A model generated the notes under the pieces. The model searched no databases. It had not been told where the DNA came from and saw nothing but the letters and a program-made list of their open reading frames with translations. Positions 1-8,100 of a DNA stretch of 64,000 nucleotides are shown piece by piece. Each line of letters opens with the position of its first letter. Position 1 is the stretch's first letter. This stretch comes from JALYOC01 sp036675345 (GTDB lineage Bacteria; Myxococcota; Myxococcia; Myxococcales; Myxococcaceae), in assembly GCA_036675345.1 (NCBI GenBank), contig JAKFFE010000018.1:248001-312000 (forward strand), given 5' to 3'. The position numbers and the translations under genes were made by a program.

Positions 1-1379
1 CCGGGCTCGCCCCGGGCGGCGTTCCCCGAAGAGACCACCTGGCCCAAGGAGGCCTGAGCCCCGGTGCCGCACTCCACGTGGACCACGCCCAGCGCGTTGT
101 CCACCGAGCGCAGCCCGTCGATCTCCAGCCGCCCCCTCTCGATCGCCACCAGCGCCGGACCCGGAGAGCGGGCCACCGTCAGCCGCCGGGCCTGAAGCAA
201 ACCCCGGGTCTCGGCGGCGGCGCCGGCCTGCCCGCAGTCGATCAGCACGACATCGCGGGCGTGCAGCGCTCCGGACTCGGCGGCCAGCAGCCCCACCCCG
301 GAGGCGCGCCACACCGCCACCCGCTCCACGGTGGCGTGACCGCCGCGCACCTGCACCGCGTCCGCCCCGCCTTCGTCGGTGGTGGTCACGTCGGTGATCC
401 TGCCGTCCCGCAGCACCAGCCGGGTGTCGCGGGTGGTGATCGCCTGGTCGCGGGCCTGGTGGATCCAGAAGTCACGGACCTCCACCTCCCCTCCCACCAG
501 CTGCAGGCCTCCGAACGATCCCGGCCGGAGCGCGTAGAGCCCACGCAGCCGGGCGGAGCTGCGCACCAGGCCGAAGGCGGCCCGCAGCGCGCCGTGCGAG
601 TAGAGGTCCTCTCCCACCAGCTGCTGGGTGTCGCGGGTGAGCAGGGCGTACTCGTGGCCCCGCACCCGGAGCCGGCGGACCGAGCCCTTCACCTTCATCA
701 GCACCACCGCGGCTTGCTGGCCGCCGTGGACCGAGAGGTCGTCCAGGTCCACCGTCTCCCCCAGCTGGTACACCGCGGTGGCCGCGCCCTCGAAGGCCGC
801 GCGGCGAAGGGTCAGCGTCCCCCCCTTGAGTTCCACCGCGCGCTCGAAGGGACCCGCGAAGCGCGTGTCCTCCAGGTGCAGGGTGCTGGCCTCCGCGGCG
901 ACGCCCCGGGAGGTGGGGACCTGGACCTGGAAGAGGGTCCTCTCTCCGCGGAAGCTGCTCCCGGCGGAGAGCCGGACGGCGAAGCGGCGCGGGTTCAACC
1001 ACCGGGTCCCTTGCGCCAGGAGCGCACCGGCCGCGATCAGCCCCGCTTCCCCTCCCCGCAGGGTCAGGCCCCGCAGCCGGACCCCGGCCGGGGCGGAGAG
1101 CACGAAGGGGCCCTCGCCGCCCTCCAGGATGGCCTCCGGCGGTCCCTGCAGCGTGCACCCCGGCGGGAGGGTCACCCCGGCCAGGTGGCTGCCCGGGCCC
1201 AGGTGGAGCAGCCCGCAGCCTGGCGCCAGCGCTCCCAGCGCCTCGGTCAGGGTGCGGTAGGGCGCGGCCCGCGAGCCATCGGGGACGCCGGTGGCGGCCG
1301 GGTCGATCCAGGCCTCCCGGGGGGCGGGGAGCTGGCCGAGGCTCAGCAGGAGGGCGAGGAGGGGCGCGGTGCCGGACAT
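1..1379 (-). CDS. Secreted right-handed beta-helix protein (3' end outside window)
   Basis: An open minus-strand frame runs without a stop from an ATG at 1379 to the left edge, so the C-terminus is missing. The protein begins MSGTAPLLALLLSLGQLPA, a plausible signal peptide, followed by a start typical of the DUF1565/parallel beta-helix class (APYRTLTEALGAL, about residue 40). The rest is a run of short beta-strand coils with Gly turns (for example LRGLTLRGGEAGLIA, LHLEDTRFAGPF, VERVAVWRASGVGL), as in pectate-lyase-like helices of surface proteins. No catalytic site was recognised, so polysaccharide binding or a structural role is inference. No convincing Shine-Dalgarno precedes the ATG. The frame stays open upstream but offers no other ATG before about 1500. 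Confidence 0.7.
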   Translation of the reverse strand, partial: MSGTAPLLALLLSLGQLPAPREAWIDPAATGVPDGSRAAPYRTLTEALGALAPGCGLLHLGPGSHLAGVTLPPGCTLQGPPEAILEGGEGPFVLSAPAGVRLRGLTLRGGEAGLIAAGALLAQGTRWLNPRRFAVRLSAGSSFRGERTLFQVQVPTSRGVAAEASTLHLEDTRFAGPFERAVELKGGTLTLRRAAFEGAATAVYQLGETVDLDDLSVHGGQQAAVVLMKVKGSVRRLRVRGHEYALLTRDTQQLVGEDLYSHGALRAAFGLVRSSARLRGLYALRPGSFGGLQLVGGEVEVRDFWIHQARDQAITTRDTRLVLRDGRITDVTTTDEGGADAVQVRGGHATVERVAVWRASGVGLLAAESGALHARDVVLIDCGQAGAAAETRGLLQARRLTVARSPGPALVAIERGRLEIDGLRSVDNALGVVHVECGTGAQASLGQVVSSGNAARGEP

Positions 1380-1748
1380 GGAGGTGGGGAGCAGCTTGCC
1401 CCAGTCCGGGCGGGTCCCAGGACCGGCCGCGGACCCGAATGTTGATCCGGAACACCCGGTTCCTGATCCGGCGGACCGGCGGGGGGTGGGCCAACCCCGC
1501 ATTCCCGCACGCCTTTCCGGATCAGGCCGACCTCATAAATGATCCAGATTGCTGTGTTTTTGATCCGATCGGGATCGGAACGCATTCATGATGTCATTGC
1601 GACCACCGCCCGATCGCACCTGCGCCTACAGAGTCGAAACGCGGCCGGAGGCTGTAAACAGGCTCCGGCGGAGTTTCTGACATTGACACCTGAAACACAT
1701 TCTTGTTACCAACCGCGCGCCGTCAATTTCCCGGGAGGGGGAAACACG
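1380..1748. other. Intergenic region with clustered GATC-containing inverted repeats
   Basis: This 369-bp gap separates the divergent beta-helix gene and the HU gene. It holds no credible gene. Five GATC(C) sites lie between 1444 and 1576. Among them are a perfect 10-bp inverted pair, CCTGATCCGG at 1462-1471 and CCGGATCAGG at 1517-1526, and a near-palindrome GATCC-GATCG-GGATC at 1562-1576. The segment around 1530-1600 is AT-richer than its surroundings. The right end carries the HU promoter. Confidence 0.55.
1683..1711 (+). promoter_or_regulatory. Sigma70-type promoter for the HU gene
   Basis: A consensus -35 TTGACA at 1683-1688 is followed after 17 bp by a weak -10 TTACCA at 1706-1711. Transcription would start near 1718 and leave a leader of about 30 nt. 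GGGAGGGGGA lies just upstream of the ATG at 1749. The -35 is perfect, the -10 is poor; not tested. Confidence 0.5.
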
Positions 1749-2018
1749 ATGACCAAGCAGGAACTGGTGGAGCTGGTGGCTCAGCAGTCGCGCATGACCA
1801 AGAAGGCCGCCGCCGAGGTGATGGACGTGGTCTTCGCCAACATCGGGAAGGCCGTGAAGAAGGACGAGCGGTTCTCCTACCCCGGCTTCGGGACCTGGTC
1901 GCTGCGGTCGCGCAAGGCCCGGCGGATCCGCAACCCGCAGACCAACGAGATGATGAAGCTCAAGGCGAGCAAGACGATCGGCTTTCGTCCCGCCAAGGAG
2001 CTGAAGGTCACCCTGTAG
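1749..2018 (+). CDS. hup: HU-family nucleoid DNA-binding protein
   Basis: An 89-residue protein of normal HU length. The N-terminal helices (MTKQELVELVAQQSRMTKKA) are followed by the HU signature region FSYPGFGTWSLRSRKARRIR and NPQT, with the intercalating Pro in RNPQT, and a C-terminal FRPAKELK. HU dimers bend and compact DNA and assist replication, recombination and transcription. The ATG at 1749 has a strong purine-rich ribosome site (GGGAGGGGGA, 6 nt away) and follows a recognisable promoter; the frame is open further upstream but without these signals. The usual Gly before RNP is Ile here (ARRIRNP), a small deviation. Whether it is the main HU or a paralogue cannot be told from this window. 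Confidence 0.92.
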   Translation: MTKQELVELVAQQSRMTKKAAAEVMDVVFANIGKAVKKDERFSYPGFGTWSLRSRKARRIRNPQTNEMMKLKASKTIGFRPAKELKVTL

Positions 2019-2042
2019 TCCACAGCGGTGGAAGTGCACCGG

Positions 2043-2071
2043 AGGCGCGCTCGGCGGAACTGGGCGCGCCT
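2043..2071 (+). terminator. Possible terminator after HU gene
   Basis: A perfect 8-bp inverted repeat, AGGCGCGC at 2043-2050 and GCGCGCCT at 2064-2071, with a 13-nt loop, begins 25 nt after the HU stop. The following TCGCTGTTG is only weakly U-rich, so it may be an imperfect intrinsic terminator serving both converging genes. Confidence 0.4.
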
Positions 2072-2090
2072 TCGCTGTTGCGGGGGCCTT

Positions 2091-2462
2091 CTAGCCGGCG
2101 GAGGCGGCGCCGTAGCGGGCCACCATCTCGTCCGGTGAGAGGCCGGTGGCGCGGCCCAGCAGTTCAATCAGGTCGGCCACCCTCAGGAAATACAGCCGGT
2201 CGCCGTGGAAGAGCGAGAGGAACACCCCGTGAACCTCGGGGAGCTTCGCCCCCCGGCAGTCCAGGAAGTACACCAGCCGCGGGAGCAGCCCGGTGGTGAG
2301 GTACTCCAGGCCGCCAGTCTCGGGGATCACGCCCTCGTAGCTGAGCGCCAGGTGGTGTTCGCCGCCCAGGGTGTCGCGCAGCCGGGCCATGGCGGCGTTG
2401 GCCTCCAGCGCGGAGGCGGTCTCGAAGGCGCGGCCCAGCAGTTCGGTGATCAAGGGTTCCAT
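2091..2462 (-). CDS. Hypothetical protein, 123 aa
   Basis: I do not recognise this family. It is a 123-residue soluble protein without signal peptide or membrane segment. The N-terminal half is predicted helical (MEPLITELLGRAFETASAL), the middle is mixed (YLTTGLLPRLVYFLDCRG, HGVFLSLFHGDRLYFL), and the C-terminus is another helix (IELLGRATGLSPDEMVARY). Its start lies only 2 nt after the stop of the M23 lipoprotein gene, so the two are almost certainly co-transcribed and translationally coupled. That link might point to an envelope-related job, but this is inference. It converges on the HU gene. Confidence 0.7.
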   Translation of the reverse strand: MEPLITELLGRAFETASALEANAAMARLRDTLGGEHHLALSYEGVIPETGGLEYLTTGLLPRLVYFLDCRGAKLPEVHGVFLSLFHGDRLYFLRVADLIELLGRATGLSPDEMVARYGAASAG

Positions 2463-2464
2463 GG

Positions 2465-3391
2465 TCAGCGCAGCGCGACGGGGGGCTGACGATCGGCGGG
2501 ATCACCCAGCTGGTCCAGCGGATCCATCGGCTGTCCGTCGATCCGCAGCTCGAAGTGCAGATGGACCCCGGTGCTGACCCCGGTGCTCCCGGCCAGCCCC
2601 ACCGGGTGCCCTTGCCGAAGCAGCATCCCCGGCTCCACCAGGATGTCCGCCAGGTGGCTGTAGCGGGTGACCACGTTGCCCTCGTGCTGCAGCTCCACGT
2701 GGTTCCCGTGGCCGCTGACCCACTCGGCGCGGATCACCATCCCGGGCGCGGCGGCGAAGACCTCCTGGCCGAAGGCGGCGGCCAGGTCCAGCCCCTGGTG
2801 GGGCCGGTAGGTGCGGGTCACCGGATGCAACCTCGGACCAAAGAGGCTGGTCACCGCCACCGGGGAGATGGGCCACACGAAGTCCGGCTGCAGGACCTGG
2901 GGCCGGACCTTCTGCCGACGGACCTCCGCCATCCGGAAGCCCAGCCGTGCCTTGCGCAGCTCCACCGCGTTCCACAGTTCGTCCGGGAGCTCCGAGTACC
3001 GCTGGGCGTCCTGCTCCAGTTCGGCCTCCAGGGTCACCCGGGAGCGGATCACATCGTAGGAGGACGTCTCGCGGACCGGTCGGGCCAGGACCTCATCCAC
3101 CGCGGTCATCACCGCGTCCCAGTTCTGGATCTGCCGCGACGGCATCCGCTCGCCGCGGGACTGGCCGGCGCGGTGCACCCGCGACTGGTGGGCAAAGGCG
3201 ATCAACGAGGCCTGCAGCTGCAGCGAGGTCGCGGCCGGCTTCGGCTCCGCGCGGGCAGCGGCCTTCACCCGACGAGGTGGCGCCAGCCGCTCCGGCGCCG
3301 GGAACACCTCGCTAAAGCGCAGCTTCGGCGGCGGCGCATGGGCCGCGCAGGCAGAGAGCAGCAGCAGGAGTGAGAGGAGGAGGCACCGCAT
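2465..3391 (-). CDS. M23-family (LytM-type) peptidase lipoprotein
   Basis: A 308-residue lipoprotein: signal peptide with lipobox LLSAC (Cys15), then a helical linker to about residue 165, then a C-terminal M23 domain. The zinc-binding elements are visible: HQGLD (His198, Asp202) and HLH (277-279), with the typical fold segments FGPRLHPVT, GNHVELQH and YSHLADI. M23 enzymes cut peptidoglycan cross-bridges; an outer-membrane-anchored copy would act on periplasmic murein. Because the first H-x3-D and the H-x-H are both intact, catalysis is likely rather than a NlpD-like activator role. A short hairpin overlaps its ribosome-binding region just before the ATG (see separate entry). Confidence 0.88.
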   Translation of the reverse strand: MRCLLLSLLLLLSACAAHAPPPKLRFSEVFPAPERLAPPRRVKAAARAEPKPAATSLQLQASLIAFAHQSRVHRAGQSRGERMPSRQIQNWDAVMTAVDEVLARPVRETSSYDVIRSRVTLEAELEQDAQRYSELPDELWNAVELRKARLGFRMAEVRRQKVRPQVLQPDFVWPISPVAVTSLFGPRLHPVTRTYRPHQGLDLAAAFGQEVFAAAPGMVIRAEWVSGHGNHVELQHEGNVVTRYSHLADILVEPGMLLRQGHPVGLAGSTGVSTGVHLHFELRIDGQPMDPLDQLGDPADRQPPVALR

Positions 3392-3409
3392 CTACCCCAG
3401 CAAGGGTAG
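3392..3409 (-). promoter_or_regulatory. Hairpin abutting the M23 start codon
   Basis: CTACCC (3392-3397) and GGGTAG (3404-3409) form a 6-bp stem whose last base touches the start codon at 3391. On the mRNA the stem includes the GGGG that is the only Shine-Dalgarno-like stretch, so folding could hide the ribosome site. Functional meaning is inference. Confidence 0.35.
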
Positions 3410-3463
3410 CAGAATCCTCTTGCCCGTCCCGTTCCCGCCCCGCGGGGCAGGTGGTCGGGAGGA

Positions 3464-4495
3464 TCACATCCCCAGGGCGCGACGGGCCCGGGCCACCACC
3501 TCGGCGATGTCCGCGGTGGAGACATCCAGGTGGGTGACCAGCCGCAGGAGGTTGGGCCGGGAGCCCTCCGGGTTGCACAGCACCCCCTCCCGCTGGAGCA
3601 GGGCCACCGCCTCCGCGGCGGGGAGCGCGGTCTCCACGAAGACCATGTTGGTCTCCACCTGCTCTTGCGCCAGCGAGACCCCGGGCAGCTCCGAGAGTCC
3701 CTGGGCCAGGGCGCGCGCGTGGGCGTGGTCCAGGGCCAGCCGCTGGAGGTTGTGGTCCAGCGCGTGGAGCGCGGCGGCGGCCAGGATTCCGGACTGGCGC
3801 ATCCCTCCCCCCAGCCGCTTGCGCAGCCGCCGGGCCTCGGAGATGAAGTCCGGCGAGCCACAGAGCACCGAGCCCGCCGGCGCGCCCATCCCCTTGGAGT
3901 AGCAGACGGTGGCGGAGTCCAGGCCGCGGGCGAACTCGGAGGCCTGGATCCCGGAGGCCACCTGGGCGTTGAACAGCCGCGCCCCGTCCAGGTGGACCGA
4001 CAGCCCGGCCGCCCTCGCCGCCTGCACCACCTGCTGGTACTGCCCCAGCGGCCAGACCGAACCCCCACCCCGGTTGTGGGTGTTCTCCAGCGCCAGCAGC
4101 CGCGAGCGCGGAGAGTGGTCGTTCACCGGCCGGACCGCCGCCTGGAGCTGCGCGGGGGTGATCATCCCCCGGGTGCCCTCCAGCGCCCGGGGCTGGACCC
4201 CCCACAGGGCGGCCATCGCGCCGCCCTCGAAGTTGATGCAGTGACTGCCGGCCTCGGCGATCACCTCGTCCCCCGGGCGGCAGAGCACCCCGATCGCCAG
4301 CTGGTTGGCCAGGGTCCCGGAGGGCACGAACAGCCCGGCGGGCAGCCCCAGCAGCTGCGCGGTGCGCTCCTCCAGCCGGCGGACCGTGGGGTCCTCGCCA
4401 TAGACGTCGTCCCCCACCTCCGCCTCCGCCATCGCCCGCCGCATCTGCGCCGAGGGGCGGGTGACTGTGTCGGAGCGCAGATCGATGGGAGTCAT
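3464..4495 (-). CDS. ltaE: Low-specificity L-threonine aldolase
   Basis: A 343-residue PLP enzyme of fold type I, normal length for the family. Diagnostic segments are DLRSDTVTRPS (residues 5-15), VGDDVYGEDPTV (27-38), PSGTLANQLA, ENTHNRGGGSV, HLDGARLFNA (Asp170 pairs with the PLP nitrogen) and CYSKGMGAPAGS, where Lys201 forms the Schiff base. It splits L-threonine and L-allo-threonine to glycine and acetaldehyde in the cytoplasm. It stands on the same strand as the M23 gene but 72 bp apart, and follows deformylase at a similar distance, so operon membership is uncertain. The start ATG at 4495 immediately precedes the conserved N-terminus. Confidence 0.93.
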   Translation of the reverse strand: MTPIDLRSDTVTRPSAQMRRAMAEAEVGDDVYGEDPTVRRLEERTAQLLGLPAGLFVPSGTLANQLAIGVLCRPGDEVIAEAGSHCINFEGGAMAALWGVQPRALEGTRGMITPAQLQAAVRPVNDHSPRSRLLALENTHNRGGGSVWPLGQYQQVVQAARAAGLSVHLDGARLFNAQVASGIQASEFARGLDSATVCYSKGMGAPAGSVLCGSPDFISEARRLRKRLGGGMRQSGILAAAALHALDHNLQRLALDHAHARALAQGLSELPGVSLAQEQVETNMVFVETALPAAEAVALLQREGVLCNPEGSRPNLLRLVTHLDVSTADIAEVVARARRALGM

Positions 4496-4568
4496 GGAGG
4501 GGAGCCCCTGCCCCGGGGCGCTCAGAGGTGCGCCGGGGCCCTTGGGGAAAGAGGTGGAGACGAAGGCG

Positions 4569-5099
4569 TTACGGCGCGCTGGCCGACGACTCCGGCTGCC
4601 GGTCGGCCTGGATCCGCTTCATCTTCTTGCGGATCAGCTCCCGCTTGAGGGTGGAGAGATGGTCCACGAACACCACCCCGTCCAGGTGGTCGATCTCATG
4701 CTGCACCGCGATCGCCAGCAGCCCGTCCCCGTCGATGCTCTGGGGGTTGCCGTCCACGTCCAGGAACCGAACGCTCACCCGGGCGGCGCGTTCGACGTCT
4801 TCGGCCTCACCCGGGATCGAGAGACAGCCCTCGGTGTAGGTGGTGACCCCATCGGTGAGGAACACCTCCGGGTTGATCATGGCGATCGGGGCGACCTCCG
4901 GTTGGACCCGGCTGGTGTCGAGGACGATCACCCGCTTGAGGATCCCGACCTGGGGAGCCGCCAGGCCCACCCCGTCCGCGGCGTACATGGTCTCGAACAT
5001 GTCCTTGACCAGGGTCCGGATCGAGTCGTCCACCTTCTGGACAGGGGACGCCTTCTTCTTCAGGACCGGGTGCGGCCAGATCAGGATTTCGCGAACCAT
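4569..5099 (-). CDS. def: Peptide deformylase
   Basis: A 176-residue metalloenzyme that removes the formyl group from the N-terminal methionine of new proteins. All three family motifs are present: GVGLAAPQ (43-50), EGCLSIPG (90-97, metal ligand Cys92) and HEIDHLDG (134-141, His134 and His138 with Glu135 as catalytic residue). GAGGAG lies very close to the ATG at 5099. The matching formyltransferase fmt is also in this window, about 47 kb away on the same strand, so the two are not clustered as in many bacteria. Confidence 0.95.
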   Translation of the reverse strand: MVREILIWPHPVLKKKASPVQKVDDSIRTLVKDMFETMYAADGVGLAAPQVGILKRVIVLDTSRVQPEVAPIAMINPEVFLTDGVTTYTEGCLSIPGEAEDVERAARVSVRFLDVDGNPQSIDGDGLLAIAVQHEIDHLDGVVFVDHLSTLKRELIRKKMKRIQADRQPESSASAP

Positions 5100-5190
5100 G
5101 GCTCCTCGTTTTAACCCTCCGTCCCACCCCGGGCAACCGCTGCTCCTCCCGGGGGACGACGGGGCTGCCGGGGGCTGAACGCCCCCCGGC

Positions 5191-8100
5191 TCAATCCGCC
5201 AGATTCCGGGCGTACTGCCCGCGAAGCCGGTCGTCTCCCAGTGCGGTGACCGCCTCGGAGAGGAAGGACAGCAGCTCCTCCGCCCGCCGGGGGACGCCGG
5301 GATCGGGATGGGTGCTGAACCGCAGCGGGTGGAACTCGGTGGAGAGCAGCTCGTAGGCCCGCAGGACCTCGTCCTTGCCCGCCGAGCGGGGGACGCCCAG
5401 CACGGTGAAGTAGTCGGCGTCCCGGATCTCCGACAGCTTGGCGTTGAGCCGCTGGACCTCCAGCTCCGGCAGCGGTTCGGAGGGGGAGGATTCGGAGGCA
5501 GGCATCAGCTCCAGCATCCCCAGGGCGCGCGCCACCACCAGCACCCGCAGCGCGGTGTCCTGGCGCACGCCGCTTCCCAGCAGCAGCGACTCGATGGTGG
5601 CCACGCCGTCCACGCTCTCCAGCAGGCGCCGCTCGCGCTCGCTGAGCTCCAGACGGCCAGGCTCCAGCTCGGAGCGCTTGCGGACCGGGATCGCCCTCAG
5701 GCCCCCCAAGGTGGAGAGCACCGAGGCCGGATCCGCTCCACGGCGCAGGCCCTCCGCCAGCAGGTGGATCACCGGACGGGTGGAGGCAGCCAGGGGGACG
5801 TCCGCCGGGATGGCCTCGGTGGCCAGGCGGTACAGCGAACCCGCCTCGCTGAAGGCCGCCAGCGCCACCGCTTCGGTGTAGCGCTGCACCAGCGGGATCA
5901 CCTCCGACTCGCGCAGCAGTCCATTCTCCCGGAGCACCGAGAGCTGATCCGAGGCCGGCCGATCCTTGTACGGGGACAGCTTGCGCAGCTGGGTGGGATC
6001 GATCAGCCCATCCTGGCGGGCGCGATCCAGCAGGGTCTCCCCCGCCGCGGTGGACAGCGCCCCGGCGATGCCCCCGGCCCGCAGCCAGAGCACCCGCAGC
6101 GCATCGTCCGCCTTGAGCTCCAGGCGCACGTCCACCCGCGCGGAGGTCAGCTCGCGGATCAGCTCCGCCAGCTTCTCCAGGGGGGCAATTCCGGTGCGGG
6201 GCACCCGGTCGATGATCCCCCGCTCCTTGGGGATCGCCACCAGCGCGGCCTCGGCGCGGGCGGCCATCTCCCGGGCTTCGGCGCGGGCCTGCTCCGCGTC
6301 GGCCTCGGCGTGGCGGCGGTTTTGTTCGGATTCCTCGCGGCCGTGTTTCTCCTCGTCCACCTGGAGGAGGGCGGAGCGCGCCTTCTCCTCGGAGACCCGG
6401 GCTGCCTCGCGCGCGGCCTCCAGCTCCTGGGCCACCCGCTCCCGCTCGACCCGCTCCTGCTCCCGCTGGGTCTGCAGTTGCTGCTCCAGACGCTCGCGGA
6501 CCTCCCGCTCCTGGCGGGCGTGCTCGGCGAGGATCCGGGCCTCCTGGTCACGGGTCTCGCGCTCCAGCCGGGCGCTCTCCTCGCGGAGCCGCAGCTCCTC
6601 GGCGAGCCGCTCCTTCTCCGCCTGCGCGGCCCGGGCGGCGGCCTCCTGCTCGCGGACCAGCCGCAGCCCCTCCTCGCGCTCACGGGTGGCGCGGGCCTCG
6701 GCCTCCGCCTCCAACCGGAGGCGTTCCTGCTTCTCCCGCTCGGTCTGCGCGTGGAGCTCGGCGGCGATGCGCTCCCGCTCCTCCCGCTCGCGCTGGGCCT
6801 GCGCGCGTAGTTCCTCCGCCAGCCGGTCACGCTCCTGCCGCTCACGCTGGGCCTGCGCCAGGAGCTCGGCGGCAATGCGCTCCCGCTCCTCCCGCTCGCG
6901 CTGGGCCTGCGCCTCCAGCTCGACGGTGCGGCGGGTCTGCTCGACCAGCTGACGCTTGGCCTCCGCCTCCTCTTCGCGCTCCCGATGGGCAGCGGCGGCC
7001 TGGCGCCGGGCCTCGTCCTCCGCCTCCTGCTGCGCCTCCCGGGCCATCGCCAGGGCGCGGGCCGCGGCCGCGCTGGCGACCTGCCCCCGCGCGGAGACGG
7101 TCTGGAACAGCTGCTCGGCGCGGGCGGCGGCGACCTCTTCCTGCTCCACCGCCTGCGCCTGGGTGACCGCCAGGGCCTCGGCGCTGGCGCGCTGGGTCTG
7201 GAAGTCGTCGGGACCGATGGCGGAGTCCTGTCCGGTCAAGTCCATCGAACCGTCGTCGGGCTCAGCCTCCGCCCAATCGTTCAGCTCGGATGAGGACTGG
7301 ACCTCCTCCGCGATCGCCGCGCCGATCTCCAGCGCAGCGCGATGGTGGGCCTCCTCGGCCGCGGGCTCCAGGGTCCCTGCCTGCTGATCGGCCCCGGTGG
7401 ACAGATCCGCTCCTCCGACGGGATCCGGCTCGAGAGCGGTTTGAAGGAAGGAGGCCGAGTCTCCGACCGGATCGGCCTCGGAATCGGTTCCGGCGAAGGA
7501 GGTTGAGTCGCCGACCAGCTCGAGCTCGGGATCGGCTTCAGCGAAGGAGGCTGATTCGCCGACCAGATCGAGTTCGGGATCGACTTCAGAGAAGGAGCTT
7601 GATTCGCCGACCAGGTCGAGCTCGGTCTCGGCTTCAGCGAAGGAGCTTGATTCGCCGACCAGGTCGAGCTCGGTCTCGGCTTCAGCGACCGGGGCCGACT
7701 CGCCGACCAGGTCGAGCTCGGTCTCGGCTTCAGCGACCGGGGCCGACTCGCCGACCAGATCGAGCTCGGTCTCGGCTTCAGCGACCGGGGCCGACTCGCC
7801 GACCAGATCGAGCTCGCTATCGGCTTCGGCGAACGAGGCTGATTCGCCGACCGGATCCGGCTCGGCCCCGGAGCCAACGAAGGAGGCCGACTCGCCGACC
7901 GGGTCAGGCTCGGCCTCGGATCCAACGAAGGAGGTCGACTCGCCGACCGGGTCAGGCTCGGCCTCGGATCCAACGAAGGAGGCCGACTCGCCGACTGGAT
8001 CGGGCTCGGGCTCCGGTTCGCCCCCAGCGTCTGCGAACGAGATGGCCTGCTCGTCCGGTTGCTGCGGTTCCCCAATCTCCGCGGACGTCTCCCCGGCGGC

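Noticed and set aside
78..1445. A 455-codon plus-strand frame at the left edge
   Set aside because: The minus frame gives a signal peptide and a regular beta-helix, while the plus frame is Pro/Arg/His-rich without pattern.
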